DNA from: Lytechinus pictus
Taxonomy: Eukaryota; Echinodermata; Echinoidea; Temnopleuroida; Toxopneustidae
Assembly (NCBI RefSeq): GCF_037042905.1
Contig: NC_087252.1
Span: forward strand, 2,939,501-3,003,500
DNA: 64,000 nucleotides
Direction of reading: 5' to 3'
A model generated the notes under the pieces. The model ran no database searches. It was not told where the DNA came from and worked only from the letters and a program-made list of their open reading frames with translations. A program made the translations under genes and the position numbers. This document shows, in pieces, positions 48,201 through 51,123 of the stretch. Numbering within the stretch: position 1 is the first letter of the stretch; each line of letters begins with the position of its first letter.

Positions 48201-49152
48201 CCATTCATAATGCAAACGATATGTTTCTTAATAGCTGTAACAACCTTGCTTAAAGTGCTTAATACAGGTGTTTTTAGATTATCATGACGAGTGGCTAATG
48301 ATTCACTCACATCATGGTCACAACACCGAGACCGACTCGAGACAGATAAAAATATTACTGTTTGTTAACAAGTGCACACATAGTTACCAATAATGCGTGT
48401 AGCATTTGCAATTATTTGAATGTAGGATAAAAAGCAGGATTTATGAAATTTCTTCACGGGGATCGAACCCCGTCATGCGCATAGACTACTCGGTCACGAC
48501 ACCTCCGTTACGTTAATAATTAACGTAACGGAGGTGTCGTGGACGAGTGGTCTATCATAGTGAAATAAATAAATAAATAAATATTTATTATCTATTTATT
48601 CATTTATTTCACATCTTTATACAGGGTAACCAATTCAGCTATTCACGATAACAACATTCACAAAGATAAAAAGCTGCTTTGCAATTTGGCCCTGTTAATT
48701 AAAAAGCATACAAATTATAATGGTAAATATTATGTACATAATATGCAAAATAGACAAGAAATGACACGGTCGACTTGGAGTCGTTTTCGTTGGTGGGACT
48801 CTACATTCTAGATATTCAAATCTAAGTTCATTTGAGTCATTCCAATCATTGCCATGACATTTAAAACGGGTAAGGTATTCAGTGATCTCTTGTCATACAT
48901 TAAGCAATGATCACGCGTTTTTATTTTACTTTGGTAAAAATTACACAACACTTTTTTGTCAGTTTATAGCTTCTTAGGTAACGTATAATGTAGGCAGTGC
49001 ATAAAAAGTAGCCTACTCGAATATTCAAACATCAGATATACAACGATATAGTTCTACTTACATTCCGAGTTAGCAATCCAAGCTAAGCATAATATTAAGA
49101 GAAGGCGGGTACAAAATGAGTTCTTTCTCCTTACACCAATCATGATGGTCAT
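1..49152 (-). CDS. Mesh/SUSD2-like transmembrane protein, whole gene span (3' end open)
   Basis: Hand-built gene model of 23 coding exons. Common exons, in transcript order: 49152-49062, 43607-43489, 42720-42628, 41771-41532, 41080-40931, 36520-36352, 35752-35489, 35310-35001, 34496-34355, 23630-23482, 22434-22160, 21577-21413, 20652-20476, 19049-18904, 18072-17946, 16562-16323, 15735-15529, 15098-14934. Then either cassette A (13965-13818, 12782-12650, stop) or cassette B (4446-4334, 1293-1123, 230 to beyond base 1). Phases match at every junction; all introns are GT-AG. Seen domains: signal peptide (1-29), NIDO (about 31-273), E-set (about 288-375), AMOP (about 505-650), VWD (about 669-870), two sushi domains (956-1020, 1025-1075) and one membrane helix. 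This order is that of Drosophila Mesh, a septate-junction protein, and resembles vertebrate SUSD2 and MUC4. By analogy it acts in cell-cell or apical adhesion at the surface of epithelial cells; that role is inferred. Isoform A is 1169 residues. Confidence 0.9.
231..1122. other. Intron of cassette B, no feature
   Basis: AT-rich intron. Contains a short GA run at about 245-268, and a C run followed by an A run at about 355-380. No exon, RNA gene or transposon end recognised. Confidence 0.5.
1123..1293 (-). CDS. Exon 20B: cytoplasmic tail, cassette B
   Basis: Fifty-seven codons, phase 0 at both ends. Hydrophilic and rich in Ser, Lys and Asp: KSKQSKSTDDRDAELAEPLN, then RASTRSSSSQKSSEGN. Likely cytoplasmic with many possible phosphorylation sites. 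Acceptor cacag after a T-rich stretch; donor gtagct, weak. No known domain. Confidence 0.75.
1960..2084. repeat. Short inverted-repeat element, ACACTCTTAA ends, copy 1
   Basis: Left end cacactcttaacaatt, right end reads tccaacacttcaagagtgt. Inside are TCCAATTCTGGTTGAAAAC and TTGTTGTGTGGACAGTATGT. The same blocks occur at 59294-59490, so this is a dispersed MITE-like family. Confidence 0.65.
3063..3464. repeat. MITE-like element with ends AGCTTGCAACAAACACTCG
   Basis: The left end agcttgcaacaaacactcg is matched in reverse at the right end (cgagtgtttgttgcaagcc). About 402 bp, with an internal pair of GGTCCAGACC / CCAGACCGG blocks. No coding capacity. Confidence 0.65.
4210..4290. repeat. 81-bp hairpin element
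   Basis: Arms of about 22 bp: gcctcgttaagacgtgggat at the left, and ggatcccacgtctgatcgag at the right, with 2-3 mismatches. It ends only about 45 bases before the acceptor side of exon 19B. Confidence 0.6.
4334..4446 (-). CDS. Exon 19B: alternative transmembrane helix, cassette B
   Basis: Thirty-eight codons. After VGNEVN comes a second, different membrane helix (VVGIAVGVTFAVIIIILLVV, then LGIL), followed by YYNKSKKK, a basic stop-transfer signal. Phase 1 in, so it can follow exon 18; phase 0 out, so it can precede exon 20B. Acceptor ctag, donor gtaagt. It lies 8.2 kb beyond the stop of cassette A, which argues for an alternative 3' end rather than extra exons of form A. Confidence 0.82.
4776..4811. 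repeat. Solo end of an inverted-repeat element
   Basis: The segment ending in gtaaggtgtgcggtggcctt matches the ends of the full element at 55651-56073. Only one end is present. Confidence 0.55.
6857..7039. repeat. GGGGCCGCGG inverted-repeat element, copy 1
   Basis: Ends ggggccgcgaag and ttccgcggcccttg. The interior holds a G run, ACCGTGTACAAAAACGTAAC, GACCATATGATTGT and CATGGTCAGCC. Related to 24332-24492 and 30020-30134. Confidence 0.7.
8075..8400. repeat. Degenerate tandem array of CAGTGTGTTCACA
   Basis: About 18 imperfect copies of a unit near 17-18 bp built on cagtgtgttcacagtgtgtc. Long open frames across it (113 codons) are a by-product of the repeat. From 8455 to 8610 the complementary motif (CACTGTGAACA) follows in looser form. 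Confidence 0.75.
9710..9830. repeat. Two copies of a GGCCTCACC...GGCTGGTAT block
   Basis: ggcctcacctgatctcatag then ggggaggctggtat, repeated about 70 bases later as ggcctcacccaaggtctcat then gggaaggctggtat. Unknown repeat. Confidence 0.5.
12650..12782 (-). CDS. Exon 20A: C-terminal tail and stop, cassette A
   Basis: Forty-four residues and a TAG stop, reading KVSTKEAEVNWGMENDTG and ending NETPYL. The acceptor (acgaacag) follows a pyrimidine tract that sits some 25-50 bases away. Its phase 2 start completes the GC left by exon 19A to give Ala. The tail is acidic and Thr/Pro-rich. It does not end in a standard class I PDZ ligand. A longer open frame upstream on the same strand (to 12994) lies in the intron. 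Confidence 0.8.
12783..13817. other. Intron between exons 19A and 20A
   Basis: AT-rich apart from the pyrimidine-rich acceptor zone. No repeat or gene recognised. Confidence 0.5.
13818..13965 (-). CDS. Exon 19A: transmembrane helix, cassette A
   Basis: Residues 1077-1125. A short acidic spacer is followed by a helix of about 26 hydrophobic residues (ALVIALSVVFSLIFIVLVVV onward, to Leu 1112), then RYWQYGS in the cytoplasm. Phase 1 in, phase 2 out, donor gtgagt. The outgoing phase fits exon 20A but neither exon 19B (needs 1) nor exon 20B (needs 0). Confidence 0.9.
13966..14933. other. Intron between exons 18 and 19A
   Basis: Contains a CA-rich stretch with CACACACGC-type runs at about 14500-14755 and pyrimidine-rich parts at 14570-14660. 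No gene seen. Confidence 0.5.
14934..15098 (-). CDS. Exon 18: second sushi (CCP) domain
   Basis: Residues 1022-1076. Cysteines 1025, 1049, 1063 and 1075, with NGSI, ASFACQDGF, SVCQDGIW and APTC, give a textbook sushi domain. Phase 1 at both ends, donor gtaagt. This is the last exon shared by both forms: its phase fits exon 19A and also exon 19B. Confidence 0.95.
15099..15528. other. Intron between the two sushi exons
   Basis: AT-rich, with A-rich and T-rich runs. Open frames on both strands here carry no motif. Confidence 0.5.
15529..15735 (-). CDS. Exon 17: first sushi (CCP) domain
   Basis: Residues 953-1021 form one complete sushi module in one exon. Cysteines 956, 986, 1000 and 1020, the pair TFTCDE and Trp 1011 before the last cysteine fit the fold. 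Both ends are phase 1, as is normal for shuffled sushi exons. A glycosylation site, NGT, lies near the start. Confidence 0.92.
15736..16322. other. Intron between exons 16 and 17
   Basis: AT-rich; nothing recognised. Confidence 0.5.
16323..16562 (-). CDS. Exon 16: linker between VWD and sushi
   Basis: Residues 873-952. Contains the pair PPCNNVYQCLFDYEVSNDD and an acidic helix-like stretch ending in SENIRK. SUSD2 and Mesh have an equivalent region with two cysteines and an FD motif between VWD and sushi. One glycosylation site, NTS. Phase 1 at both ends, donor gtaagc. Confidence 0.87.
16591..17179. mobile_element. Inverted-repeat element flanked by TTAA, copy 1
   Basis: Begins TTAAAGGGATGGTCC and ends GGACCATCCCTTTAA. 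Arms of about 200 bp match in reverse, sharing TTTCATCAAAATCGGATAAC, GAATATTCATTAGGTGGGCT and TGATGTCACATC. TTAA duplications are typical of piggyBac-type elements; with no coding capacity this is a non-autonomous copy. It sits in the intron between exons 15 and 16. Confidence 0.85.
17220..17450. repeat. Minisatellite of CTCAACGTTAGAT
   Basis: About ten copies of a 19-20 bp unit (aactcaacgttagatataa and variants with cagcgttag). Degenerate at both ends. No open frame of note. Confidence 0.75.
17451..17945. other. Rest of intron between exons 15 and 16, G-rich
   Basis: Contains a G run of about 14 at 17577-17590, a GTTGTTGCTGTTGTTG stretch and another G run at about 17805-17814. Both resemble worn transposon ends of the poly-G type seen elsewhere in the window. 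Confidence 0.5.
17946..18072 (-). CDS. Exon 15: end of VWD (GLLGNMDGDPSND)
   Basis: Residues 831-872. LSGLLGNMDGDPSNDLEARN is the near-invariant end of VWD domains ('G-L-L-G-N-x-x-G-D-x-x-N-D'), here at residues 836-848. IFQFGQSC follows. Phase 0 in, phase 1 out, donor gtaaga. Confidence 0.93.
18106..18275. repeat. Near-perfect 170-bp hairpin element
   Basis: Starts acactctaaaaaacgaagtg and ends in its near complement (cagtttttagagtgt). Arms of about 80 bp share AAATCAGCACTCCGAAGTGC and AGTCACTATACACGCTC, with only a few differences. The centre is tagttcaaatttgaac. Probably a young MITE. Confidence 0.85.
18290..18480. repeat. ATG/ATA-type simple repeat
   Basis: Loose array of GATGATAA and ATAATAATCATA units; plus-strand open frame of Ile-rich codons is an artefact. 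Confidence 0.6.
18904..19049 (-). CDS. Exon 14: VWD domain, third part
   Basis: Residues 782-830. GCAVGVTEFKLDVEIHG and VMFKETGIGVAV followed by GML match the VWD strands that come before the GLLGN motif. Phase 1 in, phase 0 out, donor gtaaga. It joins directly to the GLLGN exon. Confidence 0.87.
19579..19650 (+). repeat. tRNA-derived SINE-like head
   Basis: GTGGCTCAGTGGTTGAGCG resembles a pol III A box and D arm. A degenerate B box (CTCAAATCCGGGATGAG) follows. The clover-leaf is not complete, so it is read as a SINE remnant. Confidence 0.45.
19831..20437. mobile_element. Inverted-repeat element flanked by TTAA, copy 2
   Basis: Starts TTAAAGGGATACTCTGGGC, ends CTGGAGTATCCCTTTAA. Shares ATTTCATCAAAATC and GAATATTCATTAGGTGGGCT with copy 1 at 16591. 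More diverged arms suggest an older insertion. Confidence 0.82.
20476..20652 (-). CDS. Exon 13: VWD domain, middle part
   Basis: Residues 723-781. Contains VTQLSSVAMQDSGSDAIFVD and EWQSVYFSQQTFTDL, which fit the middle strands of VWD in SUSD2-type proteins. Phase 1 in and out. The donor gttagt is a less common form. The intron upstream holds nothing recognised. Confidence 0.87.
20653..21412. other. Intron between exons 12 and 13
   Basis: AT-rich, no repeat or gene recognised. Confidence 0.5.
21413..21577 (-). CDS. Exon 12: start of VWD domain with GDPH motif
   Basis: Residues 668-722. FGDPHYITMD then FTFNGLGEYTLL is a textbook VWD opening. GDPH falls at 672-675; in MUC2, MUC4 and Mesh this motif is a site of self-cleavage between Asp and Pro. 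A glycosylation site, NFT, follows. Phase 1 at both ends; donor gtaaag. Confidence 0.93.
21578..22159. other. Intron between exons 11 and 12
   Basis: Purine-rich on the plus strand (GAAGAAGA stretches at about 21735-21930). Long minus-strand frames here are pyrimidine-rich low complexity, not genes. Confidence 0.5.
22160..22434 (-). CDS. Exon 11: end of AMOP and CC motif region
   Basis: Residues 576-667. Contains GTKCCYDENN, then FCCGWASEKECFEYTKVRP and DCVAYEPP. This is the usual end of AMOP and its link to VWD in Mesh, SUSD2 and MUC4 relatives ('CCY ... FCC ... C-x-x-Y-x-x-x-R-P'). Phase 2 in, phase 1 out, donor gtaaat. Confidence 0.92.
22435..23481. other. Intron between exons 10 and 11
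   Basis: Holds the element at 22499-22650. The rest shows nothing recognised. Confidence 0.5.
22499..22650. repeat. MITE-like element with GGCCTGTAACACAAA ends
   Basis: Left gggcctgtaacacaaagttt agcgattaattg is mirrored by caatcgcttacttttgtgtt acggggtcc on the right. About 152 bp. Confidence 0.65.
23482..23630 (-). CDS. Exon 10: AMOP core (CPCTL)
   Basis: Residues 527-575. LPACPCTLEQATQDVGTF followed by DPSC is the AMOP signature, and further cysteines match the fold. Phase 0 in, phase 2 out. The donor gtttgt is the weakest in the gene. Another frame crosses this exon without stops for 65 codons, but it lacks the motif. Confidence 0.9.
23928..24176 (+). repeat. 15-bp minisatellite TTGCTCCGCCGACAA, block 1
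   Basis: About 16 copies of gctccgccgacaatt and variants. Because the unit is a multiple of three and lacks stops, several frames stay open on both strands; these are not genes. The opposite orientation is found at 29488-30008, 31869-31950 and 33530-33865. Confidence 0.9.
24332..24492. repeat. GGGGCCGCGG inverted-repeat element, copy 2
   Basis: Ends CAGGGGCCGCGGAACGG and GGTTCCACGGCCCCTG. Interior blocks ACGTTTTTGTACACGG and ATCATATGGTCATT are shared with copies at 6857 and 30020. Intact at both ends. Confidence 0.75.
25790..26215. repeat. Probable worn element with G and C runs
   Basis: Starts near ATAGGCGGATCCAGC, which recurs at 38130, and contains a G run at 25988-26006 and a C run at about 26197-26206. 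The ends do not pair clearly, so the limits are tentative. The long minus-strand frame has no recognised domain. Confidence 0.35.
27583..27820 (+). repeat. Two-copy tandem of a GCGCCGATTTATAACC unit
   Basis: Unit of about 105-124 bp beginning ttaagactctggcag, containing cgccgatttataacca, ggcgctgattattcttg and ggtggcgctgattat. The first copy carries an extra short duplication. Confidence 0.75.
28010..28092. repeat. Transposon end with G run and CGCCACTG
   Basis: gcggcgccttaggcgccgct is a short palindrome. It is followed by a G run, then CCCCCTGGATCCGCCACTGG, which resembles the ends of the CACTGGCGTA elements elsewhere. The left end was not found. Confidence 0.4.
28739..28904. repeat. CACTGGCGTA-type element, worn copy
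   Basis: Left CACCAGTAACGTAATGAGCC, right CTGTACGCCAGTGAT. Carries GAGGGGGCCAGA and a long G run, as in 46173-46440. Confidence 0.55.
29488..30008 (-). repeat. 15-bp minisatellite, block 2 (largest)
   Basis: About 34 units of cggagcaattgtcgg and variants. A higher-order unit with CGCGGAGCAATTGTCGTATA recurs three to four times at 29520-29755. Ends at gtcgggtcaccc, the same end as block 4. Confidence 0.9.
30020..30134. repeat. GGGGCCGCGG element, copy 3, truncated
   Basis: Has the ACCATATGATTGTGATT, CATGGTCAGCC and GTTCCGCGGCCCCT parts, but one end is replaced by a C run and the minisatellite. Confidence 0.65.
30135..30250. repeat. Segment shared in inverted order with 24226-24331
   Basis: TGTGCTACAATTGTTATGC, GACGCCTTCAGCC and ATGCAAGCATAGTTTAAG are the reverse complement of sequence at 24226-24331. 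Shows that blocks 1 and 2 belong to one composite repeat inserted in both orientations. Confidence 0.75.
30251..31868 (-). pseudogene. Non-LTR retrotransposon reverse transcriptase, truncated and frameshifted
   Basis: Jockey/CR1-type reverse transcriptase. Seen in order: KATGPDG (near 31840), YRPISL (near 31690), HGFRKKRSCTSQLL, DLSKAFDKVPHGRL, SGVPQGSVVGPLLFLLFIND, the catalytic FADD box in VRLFADDCILY, then KYLGV, and the C-terminal WNSLP region. The frame shifts near 31715, 31690 and 30958. The endonuclease domain is absent, so the copy is 5'-truncated. The 3' end is a short untranslated part (to about 30385) and a GAA-type tail near 30251-30272. It cannot be autonomous. It lies on the same strand as the host gene. 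Confidence 0.9.
31869..31950 (-). repeat. 15-bp minisatellite, block 3 (short)
   Basis: About five units directly beside the 5' limit of the reverse transcriptase remnant. Its edge matches the edge of block 1 (GCGACAAT), supporting insertion of the retrotransposon into a composite repeat. Confidence 0.8.
32586..33015 (+). repeat. Three-copy tandem repeat, about 155 bp
   Basis: Copies start with tcaatgtctctcccaac at 32586, 32746 and 32899. Shared parts: CCTCCCAACCATAATGTAA and AATATCATAAATC. Unknown family. Confidence 0.8.
33530..33865 (-). repeat. 15-bp minisatellite, block 4
   Basis: About 20 units of cggcggagcaaatat and variants, ending gtcgggtcaccc like block 2, then running directly into a tRNA-like segment. 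Confidence 0.88.
33876..33951 (-). repeat. tRNA-like segment, likely SINE head
   Basis: On the minus strand: GAGTTAGCTCAGTCGCCTGA (A box-like), then GGTCGTGGGTTCGAGTCC (B box). The T stem has mismatches and the acceptor stem does not pair, so it is not a working tRNA gene. Confidence 0.5.
34355..34496 (-). CDS. Exon 9: first part of AMOP domain
   Basis: Residues 479-526. LWSDIHPLGYL precedes the domain as in SUSD2-type proteins, and CNDWL begins AMOP. Phase 2 in, phase 0 out. The donor is gtatga, weaker than most in this gene, and it faces an intron of about 10.7 kb. Residues 511-514 (CNDW) are well placed for the family. Confidence 0.85.
34497..35000. other. Intron between exons 8 and 9
   Basis: AT-rich with a G run at 34800-34809. 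Nothing else seen. Confidence 0.5.
35001..35310 (-). CDS. Exon 8: linker between E-set and AMOP
   Basis: Residues 376-478. Contains ITPTITRRD, then NWDVADNSLTITWEP and NVLAYRED, which look like beta strands, and one glycosylation site NST. No named domain is recognised, although Mesh and SUSD2 relatives carry a similar region here. Phase 1 in, phase 2 out, donor gtaagt. Confidence 0.85.
35489..35752 (-). CDS. Exon 7: Ig-like E-set (IPT/TIG-like) domain
   Basis: Residues 288-375. SITPARCGMMGGERIYLYGP is the classic opening of an IPT/TIG-like strand ('P-x-x-G-x-x-G-G-x-x-I-x-G'). It is followed by paired cysteines and a glycosylation site, NAT. In Mesh an Ig-like E-set sits at this same place between NIDO and AMOP. 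Phase 1 in and out, donor gtgagt. Confidence 0.85.
35753..36351. other. Intron between exons 6 and 7
   Basis: Contains CATCAT-type sequence at 36100-36235. Nothing else recognised. Confidence 0.5.
36352..36520 (-). CDS. Exon 6: end of NIDO domain
   Basis: Residues 232-287, phase 0 to 1. VGFLMSDGEISEV followed by GVYAYKVD is the usual last strand of NIDO ('G-V-x-x-Y-R-V-D'). It ends with a short Gly/Pro linker that contains one cysteine. The donor gtaata is of moderate strength. The 4.4-kb intron between exons 5 and 6 holds an inverted-repeat element and a large foldback element. Confidence 0.9.
36682..37282. mobile_element. Inverted-repeat element flanked by TTAA, copy 3
   Basis: Left TTAAAGGACATGCCCACCC, right GGGGTGGACTTGACCTTTAA. 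Shares GAAAATTTCATCAAAATCGG and ACTGATGATGTC with copies 1 and 2. It has no coding capacity. The ends differ in their inner bases, marking a subfamily. Confidence 0.8.
37570..37621. repeat. 20-bp perfect palindrome arms within foldback arm
   Basis: ttcacgacgaaattggcgac pairs with gtcgccaatttcgtcgtgaa across a 12-base spacer. A related CACGACGTCGTG occurs in the right arm near 40346. Confidence 0.75.
38327..39745 (+). repeat. Array of GCTCGCGCTTCGCGCTCGCAT units
   Basis: About 12 copies of a CG-rich core (gctcgcgcttcgcgctcgca) spaced mostly 85-120 bases apart, at about 38327, 38390, 38505, 38588, 38768, 38990, 39158, 39262, 39376, 39482, 39588 and 39707. The sequence between cores is AT-rich, often ATTGTTTA and TACCTATT. 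Single cores also occur at about 28508 and 43912. Confidence 0.8.
40931..41080 (-). CDS. Exon 5: NIDO, RNTFQAVL strand
   Basis: Fifty codons, phase 0 at both ends, residues 182-231. RNTFQAVLIHDGQESFVFLN matches the conserved NIDO strand 'N-T-F-Q-x-V-L ... D-G ... S-F'. INW and GSSKIGIAI follow. Donor gtaagt. A second possible acceptor two bases away would break the frame. Confidence 0.92.
41532..41771 (-). CDS. Exon 4: NIDO core (PFWADVD)
   Basis: Eighty codons, phase 0 at both ends, residues 102-181. Contains FPFWADVDIS, the most diagnostic NIDO motif, followed by NIYYRVSTT and VVIVVTWDQVSFY, typical beta strands of the fold. Donor gtaagt; the acceptor follows a T-rich tract. The family assignment of the gene rests heavily on this exon. 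Confidence 0.95.
41772..42627. other. Intron between exons 3 and 4, with a duplicated block
   Basis: ATTTATTTATTT run at 41860-41880, then two similar blocks (about 41925-42015 and 42044-42130) sharing ATGAACATGTT, AAAATATATA and AATATGATAAA. No gene. Confidence 0.5.
42628..42720 (-). CDS. Exon 3: NIDO domain, NNGVISF-like strand
   Basis: Exactly 31 codons in phase 0 at both ends. The stretch DNGVISFED is the NIDO signature 'N-G-hydrophobic-S/L-F'. The donor is gtaagt. There is no stop in this frame, and translation joins smoothly to exons 2 and 4. Confidence 0.9.
42721..43488. other. Intron between exons 2 and 3
   Basis: AT-rich with a T run followed by a G run at about 42812-42834. Nothing else seen. 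Confidence 0.5.
43489..43607 (-). CDS. Exon 2: start of NIDO domain
   Basis: Residues 31-70. Begins with LYPFGTGNGD, the usual opening of extracellular NIDO domains (aromatic-Pro-Phe-Gly, then Gly-Asp), and contains FPFGGKYH. Acceptor ends in tag, donor is gtaagt. Starts in phase 1 and ends in phase 0, matching its neighbours. It is separated from exon 1 by a 5.5-kb intron. Confidence 0.9.
43973..44122. repeat. MITE-like element, GTTTCATAAAGCTGTTC ends
   Basis: Left gtgtttcataaagctgttcg, right gaacagctttatgaaatac. About 150 bp. Confidence 0.65.
46173..46440. mobile_element. CAGTGGCGTA inverted-repeat element
   Basis: Perfect ends ACAGTGGCGTA and TACGCCACTGT. Carries GAGGGGGCCAGATATGG and a G run of about 15. 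Similar ends at 28739 and 47577. The flanking 8 bases do not match well. Confidence 0.7.
46828..46981. repeat. MITE-like element, CCAGGGGAGC ends
   Basis: ccaggggagcgtttcatgaa on the left, atgaaaggctcccctgg on the right. About 154 bp. Confidence 0.65.
47569..47895. mobile_element. hAT-like MITE with 8-bp target duplication
   Basis: Element 47577-47887 flanked by exact copies of CCATCCAT (47569-47576 and 47888-47895). Ends CACTAGCGTACCTACG and TAGGTACGCCACTG. An 8-bp duplication is the mark of hAT-type elements. Inside is an 89-base-spaced repeat (CTGGTACGAAATCCTTTATT twice) and a long T run. Confidence 0.82.
48456..48554. repeat. tRNA-like segment fused to a 74-bp palindrome
   Basis: Palindrome 48481-48554 has perfect arms cgacacctccgttacgttaa / ttaacgtaacggaggtgtcg and looser outer parts. 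Each arm resembles the 5' half of a Ser/Leu-type tRNA (GTCGTGGACGAGTGGTCTA). Beside it, CACGGGGATCGAACCCCGT is a T arm on the minus strand. There is no anticodon arm, so no working tRNA. Confidence 0.65.
49062..49152 (-). CDS. Exon 1: start codon and signal peptide
   Basis: Encodes residues 1-30. Basic residues (RRK) precede a hydrophobic core LLLILCLAWIA and a small-residue site near NSE, a classic signal peptide. A second ATG lies three codons in (49143). The upstream ATG is chosen because an in-frame TAA directly precedes it; either would give the same mature protein. The exon ends in phase 1 at a strong donor (gtaagt). No TATA box was recognised upstream, and further 5' UTR exons cannot be excluded. 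Confidence 0.85.
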
Positions 49153-50463
49153 TTAAGATTTTAGAACAGATCCTCAAAAGAGTGAGGCATGGATTTCAAG
49201 TAAAATCATCAAAATATTCCAATACGTCGTATCAATTCATTATGATAACGGTTTCCCGTGTAATGAAAGACCAGATTCCCAAATGACTAGTTCGTGGAGG
49301 AGAATTCGATGGCGCCTTCCAAAAGTAGGCCTATATGTTTCCCCGTTGGTAATATGCAGACGATGGGAGATGATTGAAGCAGAACCGATCATAAAGAATG
49401 TGTTGAGAGGGGCAGGCAAAAATGGCGGCAAACATACGCGGAGGTTAGAGGGCAAATAAGCGGACTTTGGTAAATGGGCAAACAATTATCAATTTTTATG
49501 ATGATAAGTGTAGGTTGGAGTTGGCATATCATGTCTGTTGGTGGTTTATTCGAAAGATCGGTGCCTGTGAGCATGTAGGCCCAGTATTTCAAGAGATGCG
49601 TTCAACTTGGACCGTACCATGTTGGCAACGGTGATGCGTTTGTTTACAAGGGCGTGATGAGTTAATGAGTAACGCATGACTATGGAATGCCGATTGGGGT
49701 TTTTTAATGAGTCTGATCATGGTAGTTTCAGTTTACTTCTCAAAGATCTGACTCATCGGGAACAAAATTTGGGGCATGTCTAGAGACTTGTTGAGGTAAA
49801 CATACAATCACTTTCCGGTCCAATTTAATTTTGAAATTAGAAAATCGGACATTGAATTCTCTTTTTTTTAATCACCTCTTTACTGATCAATCATAAAAAA
49901 AATCAAATAAACAAAGGTAAAAAATATAAAACCCAGGCTATCGGTTCTTACCGAACACGATGCAGGGTGACAATAACAAATTATACAATATATATGTGAT
50001 TATAAACATGAATATGCAAAAATGAACAAATATATTAGGATAAACATGCAAATAACAATGACATGAAGGAAGTGCGTACTTGGAAATGAATGATATATGC
50101 CTAATAATAATGATTTGTCCTATACATCTGCATGCACAGAATAAAGGATTCTCTACTTCTAATATTTTTTTTTGTGGAAGTGGGTTTGGATGTCATATAA
50201 TGGAGCCAACATATAGTTATCGAGACTGCGTAAAGCATTTCCATTTATTTGAATGTAGGATAAACAATCACTGTCGATTAAATCCAAAATTTATTTTTAA
50301 GTAAAAGTTGGATACGATATATGCATAAGATGGTCAAATTTTCCCTCTCACTCTACCACCACACGTATGGTGACATTTAGGACAGTAGATGCAAAATATT
50401 TTTGTTTTTGTATTTTTTTTCTCCAATAAAGTAAGGCATGAATTCCTAACGTTTCCCTATATA

Positions 50464-50532
<69 letters not shown>

Positions 50533-50634
50533 GTGAGGGTGTGTATGTGTGGGTGTGTGTGCGTGTGTTTGAAGTTATACATGTACAAAATATTTGGCAA
50601 CTCTTTTATTTAAATATTTTGTGAAAGAAATGGA
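49153..50634. other. Upstream region of the gene
   Basis: Expected promoter zone of the minus-strand gene. No TATA box or clear initiator was recognised. A (TA)n run of about 60 bases lies at 50467-50529, followed by GTGTGTGTG-type sequence. No gene. Confidence 0.4.
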
Positions 50635-51075
50635 TGAAGAGAACAATGGTAGGCGTAGCTTAAATCAAGGTTCCCCAGAACTATCTGCCCTTTGGAAAAA
50701 TTGGTTGATGCTTTGATGCTATTGTACATGTATAATTTCACACATTTACTTTCTCCTATACGTGTACTGTATCAAAGCAATAGCTTTGACCAAGCTGAGG
50801 CATGGCGGCTTGTCATTTATAATTGTTCAAAACCCACCTACACCCGACAAAGGAAATTATAATTGGTATAGTGTCGAAAATATGACGGTCAATCGGATCG
50901 GGGTCGCCCTAGCCACTAACCCGTCTCTGTGGTCTAGTGGTTAAGGCACCGGCGTTCAAAGCTGGGGGCCCGGGTTCGATACCCGGCAGATACATTTTTC
51001 GGCATGACCAATTTTTCCAAAGGGCAGATAGCTCTGGGGAACCTTGATTTAAGCTAAGCCTACCATTGTTCTCTT
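50635..51075. mobile_element. Inverted-repeat element carrying a tRNA-like gene
   Basis: Arms of about 70 bp: left contains AGAGAACAATGGTAGGCGTA, CAAGGTTCCCCAGAACTATC and GCCCTTTGGAAAAATTGGTT; the right arm is its reverse with about 5 differences. The tRNA-like segment at 50923-50993 lies just inside the right arm. Confidence 0.85.
50923..50993 (+). tRNA. tRNA-like gene, anticodon UCA (possibly pseudogene)
   Basis: Seventy-one bases fold into a full clover-leaf: acceptor GTCTCTG/CAGATAC with one C-U mismatch, D stem GTCT/AGGC, anticodon stem CCGGC/GCTGG with one G-U pair, loop GTTCAAA (anticodon TCA), T stem CCGGG/CCCGG with loop TTCGATA. A T run (TTTTT) follows, as in pol III terminators. 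UCA would read UGA stop codons, and a true selenocysteine tRNA is much longer, so this is probably a transposon-borne tRNA relic. Confidence 0.5.
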
Positions 51076-51123
51076 TATCTATATATATGTATATATATAA
51101 TATATATATATATGACTAGCTCA

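Larger units (their letters stand above)
43608..49061. other. 5.5-kb first intron
   Basis: Holds the elements at 43973-44122, 46173-46440, 46828-46981 and 47569-47895, and the palindrome at 48481-48554. A CACCCCTAGGGGTG-type repeat lies at about 44750-44850. The rest shows no gene. Confidence 0.5.

Noticed and set aside
50923..50993. Genuine selenocysteine tRNA
   Set aside because: Length of 71 bases and ordinary arm lengths do not fit the longer selenocysteine tRNA; it lies inside a transposon and has an acceptor mismatch.
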